Shown: positions 1 to 16,652 of the stretch, in pieces
How positions within the stretch are numbered: position 1 is the stretch's first letter
Layout: each line of letters opens with the position of its first letter
Assembly (NCBI GenBank): GCA_021613335.1
Contig: JAJTWR010000251.1
Location: 390,001 to 454,000 of the forward strand
DNA: 64,000 bases
DNA from: Whitmania pigra
Taxonomy: Eukaryota; Annelida; Clitellata; Hirudinida; Haemopidae
Direction: 5' to 3'
Notes under the pieces: model-generated
Database searches by the model: none
Seen by the model: only the letters and a program-made list of their open reading frames with translations
What the model was told of the DNA's origin: nothing
Program-made: the position numbers and the translations under genes

Positions 1-974
1 TAAAAATGATAATATTAAATAATAATTATAATAATGTTATTAATATTAATATGATAACGGAAGTAATAAAAGTTGATCAACAACAGAATGCAGTAGGGAC
101 CTCCAATATATTTTTTATGCGGGTGAGAACGTAGAAATCGCATTTAAAATGACATTCAAATTCATATTCAATTTCATTTTCAAATTCATGTTCAAACTCT
201 CATTAAAATTTCAATTTACATTAAAATTCAAGTTAGATATACTGAATATATGTTACACATACGCGTCAATAGGAGATATTATTTTTCGATGTCAAGAAAA
301 AAAAAGTTTTGTTTAATTTTCACAAAATTTACAAAGAAAATCTGATTCGTCAGGAGAGGAAGTTATTTGAGCCATGTGGAAAATGAGACAAGATTAAAGT
401 AAATAAAGTTATCACTAAAAAATAATAAATGATAAAATTAATACTAATAATAATTAATAATTATTTTAATGAATTATAAAATAATAACGATCAACTTCAT
501 TAATTCTCCAGAACATTTCAGAATCGCAAAACAAACCTAACTACCTAATAAACCGTCACCAATCAACATACCCTCGTCATAAGGGGTCATAAGGTGCTAA
601 CAATAGTTATAACAGGTAAAACAGGTATAACGTCACAGTAACTAACGGGAAAGAATACGAAATAAGGCAGACGACAACAAAGAGGAAAAAAAATCTCCCC
701 AAAAGTCACGCGAAAAGGCACAACAGTATGCAAGTGATAAAAAATATAAAAACAAATTAAAAGAGGTGAAAAAAAATAAATGCCAAAGAATGCGCGATTA
801 ACAAAAAGATAGAATGTCGGTCGAAAATTGATCTTCACTTGTCGCTGAGTGACGCTCGGTGAAGAGACAAGAAACGATAGCGAATCCGTGGATGGATCTT
901 CAGACGTTTAAACGGTTCTTGCTGCTACAACGACAATGATTATGAACCGAGAAAGGTCAGCAAGCGATCAGGGA
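1..974. other. AT-rich 3' flank of FOS, no gene seen
   Basis: I see no coding exon here. The stretch lies just downstream of the FOS stop codon, so part of it is probably FOS 3' untranslated region on the minus strand. Three minus-strand ATTTA pentamers (about 402, 426 and 777) would fit the AU-rich destabilising elements usual in immediate-early transcripts, but in DNA this AT-rich they could be chance. Confidence 0.4.
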
Positions 975-3683
975 TCAACTTGTAGAATGGTGACTGAGCG
1001 CTTGCAAGCCCATGCCGCACTGGCTTTCCACCTTCAGCACCGACTCCAGGGTCTTCTGATAGCATGGCGATGCCCTCATGCCCGAGTCAGGGAGACAAGA
1101 AGAAATCACGTCGGGCTTGAAATTGTCTTGGTCTAGGGTCGAAGGGTAAACCCTGCTGCACGAAGACTTGGTCTCGTAGTGAAAATTGTTCGAATTGACG
1201 GCCACGAGGCAATTCTCGGAGTATGCATCACTAGTGTTTTTGTAGAACATAGTCGAATGAGAAACCATGTAGTTGTTGTTTTGGTAGTTTTTCGACAAAT
1301 CCTGGTCGTTGTTGAAATGTTTTATGGGTGCCGCTTTGAGGCACGAGATGTCAGCGTACCTGACTCCCTGGTCTTGTCCACTAGGGTGCTTATAGACCCC
1401 CATGTATAGAGTGTCATGGTTCGGCTGTCTCGGATCCGTTCTGAAACCGTGGCCGGGGTTGGAAAGGTCTACGGCGATGGAATTTCCAGAGATCGAAAAA
1501 GGATTCGAAGGCGAATAGGACTGTTGATTATCCTTAGTGAATGGAGGGACAAATTGAGAAGCGTTCAAATTTTTGTAGTCGTTCTTGTTGTGGACCGAGC
1601 CGTCGAAATGGCTCTTGTATTGCATGGACTTTGAGCTAAAGCCAGCTGGCGATTGATACAAACAACTGGATACTACTATTCCCTTGTACTGGCTCGGGTC
1701 ACTACCGTTGACAGTAAGAGGGTCTTCCATGGCCCCATAGGGTAGTCCAACATTCTGGTAGCCAAAGCCTGAATTTAAACCTCTAGCGTCAAAGTAAGAC
1801 TTTTCCTCTTTGACTGTGTTTGTGCAGTCGATGGAATGAGAATCGAGGATGTTCTGGAGTTCGGATTTCTGGATTTCGAGGACTTTGATCTCTTCTTCCA
1901 GTCTGCTTTTCTCATTTTCCAGCTTTTCCGTTTCCTTAGGTAACGTGAAAATTGTGAATGAGGTTGAGATTTATTATTTTATAAGATATTATTTAATTAT
2001 TTATTAAGCGGTTTATGTTTTAAAATATCGTTTGTGAATGAATTGAAATAAGCCTTAAATAAATGTCGTTGTTGATGATGTTGTTATTGTTGTTGCTGTT
2101 GATGATGTTGTTATTGTTGTTGTTACTGTTACTAATGTTGTAAAAGAAGAGGAGCGGTTAAGCCCCTGCCAAATTCGAAGAAAACAAAATTCAAGTGACG
2201 CTGTCAAATGACAGAATCGATCGATAATAATAATGGCGACTAAAAAGACGATTGTGTCATCACAACGAGCAATCGTGATACTCTGATAAATATTAAAACC
2301 CATTTTTACATTGACTACGAATTCATTCGTAGGCATATTCATGTATATAACTTTATTCATATTTATATTCTTATTTCTGTTCAAGTTTATATTCACATTC
2401 ATATTTATATACATGACTAGACGTATAATTCAAGTCTTTTAACACAAATAAATATTATTACAATCCTTTATTATCAACCTTTTCTGTATCTACATTGCAC
2501 GTAAAGTCCATAGCGGTGCTAAATTGAGTAAATGAATAAATCTACGTCTGTGGACTTACTTGTCTTATCATGACATTTTATCGGACTTTTAAACGTGGTG
2601 TGACGAATGAGTGTCACATTGCACCTTGACCCAGTTGCGGTTATGTAGCTAACTGGGATTTCCATTCAATTCAGCGATAATGCTTAACGAAATATTAAAA
2701 TATAATAATAACAACAACAACAACAGTAATAATAATAAAAATTTAAAAAATAAAATAATAATAATAAGAAGAAGAAGAAAAAAAGAAAAGTTAGCAAAGA
2801 TAGCGAGCAAGACCCTCCATGGCAAGTTTTTCAAACATTTAAAAAGAACGCAAATAAACAAAGAATTAAGTGCCAAATGGTTAAGTAATGGGAGTAACTG
2901 AGAGTTTAATAGTTGAGGCTCAAGATCAAGCACTGAATACAAGATATCATCAAAAACATATCCTCGGACAATTACTTAGAAGTATCTGCAGAATTTTGTT
3001 CAAAAGCGGAAGAACACATCTTATTGTTATATTGTTGCAGGATGTGAATGTCTTGCACAAGTGGAATATCTGCAGAGACACAACAGGGTGGCGAGCTACA
3101 TTCACTGGAGTGTTTGCAATAGTTTAAATATACCAGTGTCAAAAAAATACTACATACATGAGCCTATAAAAGTCATAAAGATGAAGGATAACATTATTAT
3201 GTTGGACAAAACTGTTTTGACAGAAAGAACAATCCCTGCAAACTGGCCTGATTTAATAATACTAAACAAAAAAGTTTAAAATGTCTCGGTTGCGGATGTA
3301 ACGGTGCCTGACGATACGAATGTTTTTAATAAAGAAACAGAGAAGAGAATGAAATATAAAGATCTGGAGATTGAAATCATTCCTGGAAAGCTGATTATCG
3401 AAGATTTACAAAATATAGCATTGCGTGGAACTGCGCTTATATTGAGAAAAGTACTAGGATGAAGAATATATTGATATATATATATACCAATATATATACC
3501 AAAATATATATATACCATATATAACTATATAACTGACACAGAAACAGTTTTTGTTTGATATTTGTTCATCTGATTTGATTTGACGGACAAGTCTTTTGGT
3601 ATATTTATTTATTGTTTATTTTTTCGCTTTAGGTCTGTTGCTGAGATGGCGGTTTTGTCCGACTCTATAGCCGAGTATAACCT

Positions 3684-3719
<36 letters not shown>

Positions 3720-4766
3720 TGTACTCACCGAGAGTAGAGCGTTTGTCAAGTCCACCCTTCTCTGGCGACATTTGGCAGCTGCCAGTTTGTTCCTCTCTCT
3801 CCTCTGCCTCTTCTTTTCTTCTTCCTGGCTGTTTACCTGGGTGGATGGATAGGATGATGGACGGACGGACGGACGGAGGAATGGATAGGATGATGGATGG
3901 ATGGATGGACGGAGGAATTGATGGGCTGAAATTAGTTTGCAAATATTTGCCCGCATATCGTAAGCTCTTCAACCGCTGATTACTTGACTTGATGAGTTCC
4001 AATTTTGATTTCTATGAATTTTCAGGGCTCAGTTAGTGTAAGCGTGTGTATCATTGTTTTGGAAGTTGACAAATCTCTAGGTAGAAATTTTTGAAGAAAT
4101 TTAATGCCAATAAGAAATGCCAATTTAATTTGACAAACTGTACATGTGTAGTTGATAAACAAAATGTACATTTATACTCGCTAAGCTTTACTACAAATTC
4201 ACGACGCGATACAAGTATGTGGGGAAAATGCATTGAAAATTGACTAGAAATGTAAGAATGTTCTCGGAGTTCAACGTTGATTTTATTATTTAATAAATTA
4301 AATATTTCAAATAATTGAATTTTTTAAGCTTGTAAATGACTTGGCGTCCAGGTTAGCTTAGCAACGTTCCTGGATGCGACGGTAAAAGCAGCGGTGGAGA
4401 GAGATTGTGTTCGAAACCCGCCTGGGAGCGAGAAGAGGCGCTACATAAGTGATCGGACGATTACAGAACCTTCCTTTTGTCATGTTCATCACACAAACAA
4501 AAATAAATAATAATAGTAAATAAATACTAAATACAAATACAAACGACAAGATAAACTAAACATCCACCCCAACCCAAAAACCAACCAACCTGATCGTAGT
4601 CAGAAACCTTCATCTTCTTGTCCATGTCTCTCGAATCCTCGCTCATAGTTCCGTCCCTCTCTGAAGACTTTTCCTCGTCTGATAGTTCCCGCTTCAAGGG
4701 CTTCCAGTAGCTGCAGCCGCTGTAGTAGCTGGAGTCGGTCGGATGCGACAGAGTGGAAGAATACAT
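975..4766 (-). CDS. FOS: FOS/Kayak family bZIP transcription factor (AP-1 subunit)
   Basis: Three coding exons on the minus strand, about 414 residues: 4766-4590, 3836-3729 and 1934-975. Exon 2 is 108 nt (36 residues) and holds the basic region RRERNKLAAAKCRQRR. The leucine zipper begins there (LTNALLS) and continues in exon 3 as ETEKLENEKSRLEEEI and LEIQKSELQNILDSH, the Fos-type zipper followed by a His. Splice sites are cag|gttggt, tcg|gtgagt, and acceptors acccag|gta and ctaag|gaa. The remaining 270 or so residues are Ser/Asn/Tyr-rich, as in Fos activation regions. Fos proteins dimerise with Jun and bind AP-1 sites in the nucleus. I chose the start MYSSTLSHPTDSS; an in-frame ATG at 4889 would add 41 residues, but an acceptor-like ttttccag lies between them near 4806. 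Intron 2 contains a LINE relic. Family call is firm; the start is uncertain. Confidence 0.88.
2055..2640. other. FOS intron 2 low-complexity DNA
   Basis: Part of FOS intron 2. It holds a short GTT/GTTGAT trinucleotide tract near 2067-2140 and an AT-rich stretch with CAT/TAT periodicity near 2330-2420. No conserved coding signal was found. Confidence 0.4.
2790..3462 (+). pseudogene. Relic of a non-LTR retrotransposon (LINE) ORF, 3' end
   Basis: Broken reading frames on the plus strand read, in order: KTLHGKFFKHLKR, ESLIVEAQDQALNTRYHQKHI (from about 2892), EYLQRHNRVASYIHWSVCN (from 3064), LTERTIPANWPDLIILNKK, VTVPDDTNVFNKETEK and IALRGTALILRKVLG, ending at a stop near 3461. The order and wording match the C-terminal part of a LINE polyprotein often annotated as R2- or CR1-like in invertebrates: a CxxC region, a VAxxIHW motif, then RPDI and ILRKVL. 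At least two frameshifts, a stop and an internal deletion between EIEI and IPGK show it is dead. It lies inside FOS intron 2, opposite to FOS. An ATATACCA-type repeat follows at 3472-3525. Confidence 0.75.
3841..3912. repeat. GGAT/GGAC tetranucleotide repeat
   Basis: Imperfect GGATGGAT/GGACGGAC repeats immediately next to the 3' splice site that opens the FOS bZIP exon on the minus strand, so the polypyrimidine side of that intron is made of CCAT/CCGT units. Confidence 0.8.
4343..4445 (+). repeat. Candidate tRNA-derived SINE copy 1
   Basis: The segment starts GGCGTCCAGGTTAGC and contains a polymerase III A-box-like TTAGCTTAGCAACG followed about 55 bp later by a B-box-like TGTTCGAAACCC at 4409-4420. 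It shares its start, spacing and an AAGCAGC middle with the segment at 27524, suggesting two members of one family. It sits in FOS intron 1. It will not fold convincingly as a functional tRNA by eye, so I call it a SINE head rather than a tRNA gene. Confidence 0.4.
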
Positions 4767-5265
4767 TGTTGCAGCTGATTCTCGGCTCCTGGTGAACTTT
4801 TTCTTCTGGAAAATCTTTTCGAATATCGAGAAGTATCCAAATTCTGGATGATTTTTCCAGATCTGATGAACAGAGCGAGGAGAATTCAAGAATGTAATCG
4901 GTTTCTTGGTAAAAGGTAATAAAGTGATGTTTAGCCGGTTTATTTGGCGACTCTTTGGAGGTTTTAAGGTTTATCCGATGGTTATAAATAATAATGAACT
5001 TCCACAAAACAGACGCAAACCAAACTTGAGATTTTAAAACCGAAAAAAAAACGAAATCTGCTAGAAACACTTTTTGAGTCTCATTTCGGAAAGTAACTCA
5101 CGATAATTATTTCTAGAAATAAAATTCAAAATTTAGAATTAAAAAAAAAAACGTTCAATGAGTCAACTTCAAATCTCTTCAGACCCAATCAACCGCGGTT
5201 TTATCACCAAACTCAACTTAGAAGCTGATGAAATAATTTTCTTCAATGCGTGCCTTCTTTTGGCG

Positions 5266-5274
5266 CCTTTTATA
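5266..5274 (-). promoter_or_regulatory. TATA box, candidate FOS core promoter
   Basis: On the minus strand the sequence reads TATAAAAGG, 500 bp upstream of the chosen FOS start codon. Transcription would start near 5235-5243. A CRE palindrome lies about 215 bp further upstream. Vertebrate FOS promoters are also TATA-containing with an upstream CRE; the assignment to this gene is inference from position. Confidence 0.5.
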
Positions 5275-5488
5275 GCAGACGTGTTGAAGGGTGCTCGCCA
5301 TGTTATACGCCGTTGCGAGAGCTGATCTTATCATCCCAGCAGAGTGTCATTAGCGTTATTCATGTTTTAGGAAAATGTTCTGCTTCGGCCGGTTTCGGTT
5401 TAGCTCAGCTCGCTAGTCATCCGCTACGAGTTCCTGACGCCCGTCAACTGGCAATCCAGAGAAATCGATTGAACATCATTTAATTACC

Positions 5489-5498
5489 GTGACGTCAC
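5489..5498. promoter_or_regulatory. CRE palindrome GTGACGTCAC upstream of FOS
   Basis: A perfect 8-bp cAMP-response element TGACGTCA (5490-5497) inside a 10-bp palindrome. It lies about 215 bp upstream of the candidate TATA box. CREB/ATF-family proteins bind this motif, and CREs drive rapid FOS induction in vertebrates. Confidence 0.5.
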
Positions 5499-5611
5499 AA
5501 CTTGCACATCACGGCCTCATGTTTTGGAACTATCCGTATGTTTTCGTGAGTTTATGATGTCATCACGATTTGAGGGAAATCCTCGTTCGGCGCCAAAATT
5601 TCACCGTCACT

Positions 5612-5745
5612 CAAACAACCGATAACTCAATCAGCCAATCACTCGATCGGTCAATCAATCAATTAGCCAATCACTAAATCAGAAAATCAATCAATCAGCT
5701 AATCGCTCAATCAGTCAATCAACCAGCCAGTCGGTTGGTCGATCG
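5612..5745. repeat. AATCAATCAG/CCAATCACT minisatellite
   Basis: Degenerate tandem units built on TCAATCA with interspersed AGCCAATCACT segments. No coding potential seen. Confidence 0.7.
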
Positions 5746-5844
5746 GCCGGCTTGGCTGGATGTTCTTCGCAAGGTCATGAAAATTAAGAGAGCTGATAAA
5801 AAAAATTTGAATTTAATCTAACTCGAGGTGAAGAAAGGATGAGG

Positions 5845-5935
5845 AGGAGATAGTGAATGGGTAGAGTGAGGAATGGGCGAGGTGGTGAATGGGTAGAGTG
5901 AGGGTGGGTGAGATAGTGACTGACTAGAGTGAGCG
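5845..5935. repeat. GGTAGAGTGAG/GATAGTGAATG minisatellite
   Basis: Purine-rich degenerate tandem units of roughly 20-25 bp containing GAATGGGTAGAGTGAG. Confidence 0.6.
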
Positions 5936-6198
5936 GCCCAGGCAAAGAATAACAGCAAGGGAAAGTTTACGGCTACAACGAGAATCCTTCAAGACCGCCT
6001 ACGACACAAACACTGACTCAGCCACTACAGTGCGTCATGTTGCTAATTAAAGTCCTCCAATAGGCGCACGAGTTATTTTTAGCATAAAACATCATGACTA
6101 TCATGAATTCAAAAACACAACAAAATAAATAAGAGATAAAGAGGGATATCCGCTTTGGAGAGGAATCTCCTTATATGAGGAGAGATGTTGTTGGTGTA

Positions 6199-6543
<345 letters not shown>

Positions 6544-7702
6544 GATATAATAATAAAAATGTAAATTATAAATATTTAATTTAAAATAAATACATAAAAA
6601 TAAATTGTTGTTGCTGGGGTTATGCGGGTTGAGGCAACAACTACACAGAGTCACTTTTCGTATGTCTTAAGTTTGTATTTGTTTAAAAATTGCTTCGTAT
6701 ATTCTTAGCTTTGTAACCAACAATTACTTTGTGTAATTTTACGTTTGTATTTAACAATTACTTTGTGTAATCTTTGCATTTGTTTGCAACATTCAACTCT
6801 ACTGTTTCTCAAAGAACCAACAGAGCACACCGACAACAGCAACAACAACAATAATTTGGGATTAAAATTAATTACAAGTAATTAAAAATAAAGCTTCGAA
6901 AAATTGCGATTCTGCGATCGAGTATTAATATTTTGTTTTCTTTCACTAAAAAATATTTCAGTCAAATATTTATTTATTCATTCTCATCAAACATGAAAAA
7001 AATTCTCCAAATTAAAGCCTCGACAGAATAAAATCAAAACTTCAGAAGAAAAACTGTTCATATTTTTCAAAACTTCCTTCATTCTTCGTTCAATCATTCA
7101 TTAACTCAATCATTCAATCACTCAATCATTCATTAACTCAATAATTCATTAACTCAATCATTCATTAACTCATTCATTTATTAACTCAATATTCATTAAC
7201 TCAATAATTCATTAACTCAATCACTTACTTCTTTATCCTTTTATCCATCCACTCATTCATTAATTCATTCGTTCGTTTGTCTCCTCGTCAATTATCGTCC
7301 TCCGGTTTCCCGAAAAGATGACCCGGTACATTTAAAAATGGTCTGCAAATAATAATACTGTTAATGTAATAGCCTCAACGAGGATTCGACGCCAGAAATA
7401 GCATCGTGATCCCCTGACGTCAGAGATCAATCACAGTCATCGTCGTCACATCAACACATCAGCACAGAGCACAGAGTGAAAAGAGGACATCAAGTGTCTC
7501 ATAGTTCCTTTCGCTTAATGATTCAGTATCTCTCTCTACCTATCTCTCTGTTCCTCTCTAATCTAAGATGCTTACTCGCTTGATAATATTACGTAGTTGT
7601 TGTCTTCGTCGATGGCTTATTACGGAACACACATGCATAATTGCACACTTTCACACATAGCTAATGAGATATCCTTGTCCTTGTCATTGTTTACGCATTG
7701 TT
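6544..7702. other. Intergenic DNA with CATTCATTAACTCAAT minisatellite and a CRE
   Basis: No exon seen. Positions 7085-7225 are a degenerate ATTCATTAACTCAATC tandem array. A perfect CRE TGACGTCA lies at 7415-7422. A CT-rich tract occurs at 7525-7560. Confidence 0.5.
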
Positions 7703-7800
7703 ATGATGGTGATGGTGATGATGATGATGATGATGATGATTTCGACGATGACCATGACCATGGTCATAGCGATGATGATGATGATGATGATGATGATGAA
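7703..7800. repeat. GAT/GGTGAT trinucleotide repeat
   Basis: Two (GAT)n runs separated by a short mixed segment (TTCGACGATGACCATGACCA). The Asp-rich and Met-rich open frames over it are repeat artefacts. Confidence 0.95.
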
Positions 7801-8043
7801 TACGGCAATTAGCCAACATCCTATTAAGTGTCACCGAAATAAAGGGCTCTTAGTATTCATATTTTCCTCAAAAGTGGTCTTGAAATATCGTTGCTATCAG
7901 TGTTTATGCAATTATTACTTCTTATTACATAATGATATCATTTTTTATAATGTTTCTAGTAACTGTTGATGTTATGGCACGTATTACAAACATATTTAAT
8001 GTTAATTAAGTTAATTATTATATTATAATCTTCAATAATACCT

Positions 8044-8138
8044 ATTATATTATATTATATTATATTATATTATATTATATTATATTATATTATATTATAT
8101 TATATTATATTATATTATATTATATTATATTATATTAT
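8044..8138. repeat. ATATT pentanucleotide microsatellite
   Basis: About 19 near-perfect copies of TATAT/ATATT, followed by about 330 bp of very AT-rich sequence. Confidence 0.95.
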
Positions 8139-8693
8139 TATTATATTATATTACATTAATAATATTAGTATATAAAATATATTTATTAATGTAATTTAAT
8201 TTTATTAAATTATAAAATAAATATAAATAATAAATAATATTTAATAAATATAAAATACATTTTACATATTTTAAATTAGACCCTCACGGCGTGGGAAACA
8301 GTCACGGAAGAAGCAAACAGATGAGATAATATAAGAACAAAAATAATAATATAATAATAAAATTAATAATAATAACAATATTAATTAACAGTATTATTAT
8401 AATTTATTATTAATAACAATAATATCAATCATCATCATCATAAAAATAATCATTATTATAATAAGTAGCGCTAATTGCTAAATAAATAAATAAATAAAAA
8501 TTTTATTTTCTTCGATTCGAACAAAACTCCCATGGCAATTTCGAAAAAACCGATTCTCTTATTTCAAGACGCGCCAAAAAAAAAAGATCTGAAATGGCGC
8601 TAAAACCGGTGATTGATGAACGCAATGTTTTCTTTTCCTTTCTTGAGTCCATCTTTGTTCCCGCGTTTACTCCACAGTCGTGTCGGTACGATT

Positions 8694-8716
8694 CTATTTT
8701 TGGACTTCTGACGTCA
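8694..8716 (-). promoter_or_regulatory. Adjacent CRE and CArG-like element
   Basis: A perfect CRE TGACGTCA at 8709-8716 lies 5 bp from CCAAAAATAG (minus strand; plus-strand 8694-8703). The latter matches the serum-response CArG consensus CC(A/T)6GG at 9 of 10 positions. The pair is about 3.9 kb upstream of the FOS start and could be a distal enhancer. Sequence match only. Confidence 0.3.
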
Positions 8717-11568
8717 TCGAGGGTAAACAGAGTTTCGCTTCCATTCGTGTGTCCGGGATGCGTTTCACACGGTTGCCTCTGCCCTCGATCGTGGAGACGC
8801 TCGGTTGTAAGGGTGAGTGGCTGGATGGGTGGCCGGGTGGATGGGTAAATGGGCAGATTGGATGAATGAATGGATGATGCGTTTGATGTATTCTCGGGAG
8901 ATCCCAATAACTGCTTGAATGTTGACCGTTTCAGTAATTATCAATCAGAAAATAAAAACACTTCAGTGGCAAAGCAGATTCGTCCGACAATTAAGTCGAG
9001 AGTTTAACTTTTGGGTCGTGAGTAATAAATTAGCAATTAAATCGTGAAACAGTAAAAAATTAAATGAAAATGTAATTTGAAATCAATGTCCCGTCAATCA
9101 CTCTGTATTTTGCTAAGCCTCGTAGAAATTGATCTCATTTTTAGATATGTGGAACTTTCTATCTATCCATCCATCCATCTATCCATCTGTCTTCTCATTC
9201 GACAATCCACCATTCAGTCAAAATACATTTCTTTTCGTTCCAATATACATGCATTTCATTCCCCAGTTATCCTCTTTCGGCCGAATTTCTCGTAAACCTT
9301 TGTGCTTCAAAACGTTTCAAGAGCTACTCTCCTGAAGTTGGATGAGGAAAACTCCTCATTAAAAGAGGTTAATTATCTTCATAATCGTTCTTTTAATCTC
9401 ATATCTCTAAGCCCTTAATGAGTTTTGCCGCTTGAAGTAAAACTGTTACAGAGTTCACAGAATGCGCAGCAAAAATGAACTTCTAGGTAACTCCCACAAG
9501 ACTTTGCAGTTGCCAAATGTACTGACGGTGCTAAATTTCATAGATTTTCTTCAGATGGATCGATCCGATAAATTTATTGTTGAGTTCAAATAGACATCGG
9601 TTTTATCGATTTATCAACCTAATGGATCCAATAGCTATGCACCCATAGCGAGCTTTTTTTTCTGAGTGCATCGACTACAGGCGCTTTTGACTTCAAAGAA
9701 TCTTGAACTTCTCATAATCCAACTTTTATTGGTCTTCTTCATCACTTACTCCAGCACTTTGAAACTTCAGTCTTTGAACTGATGCGTCTTACCTTAAACT
9801 TGATGGAGGTACGGCTGGATAAATGGATAAGTACGGTGTAGTAACTTTATGCTAGCTAGCCATTTTTAAGTTTATTCTTGTTATTGTCATTGATAATATG
9901 TCATATTGATGTTGTTAATATTTCTGACTGGTCTTGTTGTTATTATTTCTTTGCTAGATCCAACAGCTCGATGTCCAAATTAAAAAAATGAAAGTCGGAC
10001 CCTTGAAACAAATCGGTGCATGGTTATATTATTATATTATTTTGATGCACGGGAATGTTTTTATTTTTTAAATTAAGCACATGGGCAATTCCGAGCTTGT
10101 ATTCACATCCTATTTCGTTTCCAAAAATTTTAAACAATAAATAGGCGAACAATTGCAGAATGCATGTTATCTTGATGTAAAGGCTCTGACATTCTTTTGC
10201 AAACTGGTTTTTGAAAAACATGTTCCTTCTAAGAATGGTCTGGTATTCTGAAGAGTACTTAGCAAGGATGGGGGTGGGAGCCCAGGCCTTCCCCGTCACT
10301 TGGAGATTGTAAGAACAAATTAAGTAAATCGGTTATAAAATAAAAATTATTAAAAAAGTTTAAATTATAATTTTAAAAATGAATTTTAACTTAATTTTTT
10401 TTAATCCCTAAAATCCCCTAAATTCGCCCACTGGTTCCACACCAAAGCTATCTTTATCCTCCCTTGGCGCTCAGCGATTTCAATTTTTATTTTAAATTGT
10501 GGACTTATCGTAAAACGCTTAGTTTAATGATTTTTTAACGACTTCAAAAGTTTATTCAGTTCTAAGAGTCTGTCAGTTTACATTCATCTCATTAACGGCT
10601 GGACATTGCAAGGTGTTGGCTAAATGAATAGCAATCTAATCACTGTTGTAAATAAAAGTAGTTCATCCTATTTCTTTCAGATTTAAATTAGTTACAGTTT
10701 TTTTCGGGAGAGGAACAAAAACTCGTAAAACTTTATGAAATTATCTCATTTTTTGCTTCTCGCCAAGTCATGAGGACGAAACAGCAACTTCCCCTAAATT
10801 GCATCCCTGAAGCTTCGTTGAATGATAAAACTAATGAGACAAAAATACCACAAAGAATGTGTTATTAGATATTTTGTTTCTGTGAATAAGTCGCAACAGG
10901 CGGGAAATTAACGAGATAAGGGAAAATAATTTAATCTAATCTAATAAAGCGAAAAATCTGACAACGGCGCATTGGCGGCTTCGCAAAACTCAGCAAACTC
11001 CGAAAATGGACAGACATTGGAACGTGATTAATTTTACAAATAAATTAGTCAATAGTTGGGCCGATAATAAGTTAAAAATTAATAATTCAATTGAACAAAA
11101 ACAAATAAACAGTCGTTGACTTTGTAGCGGGATAATGACCTTCCAATTATTTCTGCAAACGTTAAATAAATCAAACGGACATTTCGGCAAGCAGTCAAGA
11201 GCATCGAGTAGAACCAAAACAGTTAGGCACAATTATTTTTTATTTATTAAAATACTCAGAAATAATGTATTATTAAAGCAGCTAGTTGACTCGGTTTTGC
11301 AAACAAGAATATTCGAAATTCGTATAATTACGTGATTTGATATTCGATAATAATAAGGCGAGCTCAAAGTTTCCAATTGTCAGTATGAGGCTTTTATCAA
11401 AAAAAAAAACTTTCAAAATGTTTAAAAAAATCTTAACAAGAGGCTATGATTGTTTGAGAGAAAATAATTTAAAAAAAATCAAGTGCAGAGGGAATCTGTA
11501 AAGATTTTAAACAGAACTCAATTTTAAGCTGTCGAAAACGATCTCTTAATTTTGCTTCGTAGAGACCT
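8717..11568. other. Intergenic region between FOS and PAK
   Basis: No convincing exon in about 2.9 kb. It contains short TGGATGGGTGG repeats (8820-8875), a CCAT repeat (9160-9190) and otherwise unstructured AT-rich DNA. The portion just below 11569 will hold the 3' untranslated region of the minus-strand PAK gene. Confidence 0.5.
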
Positions 11569-16002
<4,434 letters not shown>

Positions 16003-16652
16003 GTCGTTTACTCATGCGATGGATTGTAGATTACTTTCAAGTGTTAAAAAAAATCGTTTTGAAGTATTTACTTTTTAGAATAGTTACGAGAAGTTGCTAA
16101 GAATCTGATCCATGCCAAATCGCACCAAAACAGTTTTTGTTCCGTGACTGTGATTGTTGTTCATTCGATGACTTAATCGTTGAACAATCTTTGAGCAATT
16201 TAGATGAAACAAAATTTTGAAAATTAGTAACCGTAAATTAATTAATCCTTATCTAAGTCGACGACGATTGTTGTTGGTAAACACTTTTTCCGTGTACCTG
16301 AAAACCAGGTTCACCTGTGAGGTGAGATTGAATTTTTAAAATGTCAAAAGAGTTTATTAAAATTTAATCTTAGTTATTACTTAAATTGATTTATTTTTAT
16401 TACATGAGGAAGTTTAATTTTAAAATAGATGAGAAATAAAATATTTTGTATCTATGTAGTTTATTTATTGGTAAACAGATGGATTTGATGGATTTCAAAG
16501 TAATTTGACTCGCTGTCGCCATTATTAATTACATCGGAGACTTTCCTCAAAAATCATTTTCTGCTACCGCGATTTCAATTACGAATTACCTCGCTTTGAG
16601 GAATTAACAAGAAAAAATATTTTGAAGTAGGGGTTTGCTCAAGCAGTATATA
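16003..16652. promoter_or_regulatory. Shared intergenic region, PAK/SNRNP25 head-to-head promoter
   Basis: The 650 bp between two divergent start codons. It holds the 5' untranslated regions and promoter(s) of both genes. I see no clear TATA box. A short palindrome CAGGTTCACCTG lies near 16306-16317. Confidence 0.5.

Noticed and set aside
4343..4445. A functional tRNA gene
   Set aside because: Box spacing and arms do not give a cloverleaf; looks like a SINE head.
8594..8865. Overlapping plus- and minus-strand frames around 8.7 kb with a GGTGAGT
   Set aside because: Protein-like on several frames at once, no clear acceptor, no family match; more likely non-coding with regulatory motifs.
10024..10299. 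91-codon minus-strand frame
   Set aside because: No splice context or recognisable motif; composition typical of chance AT-rich frames.
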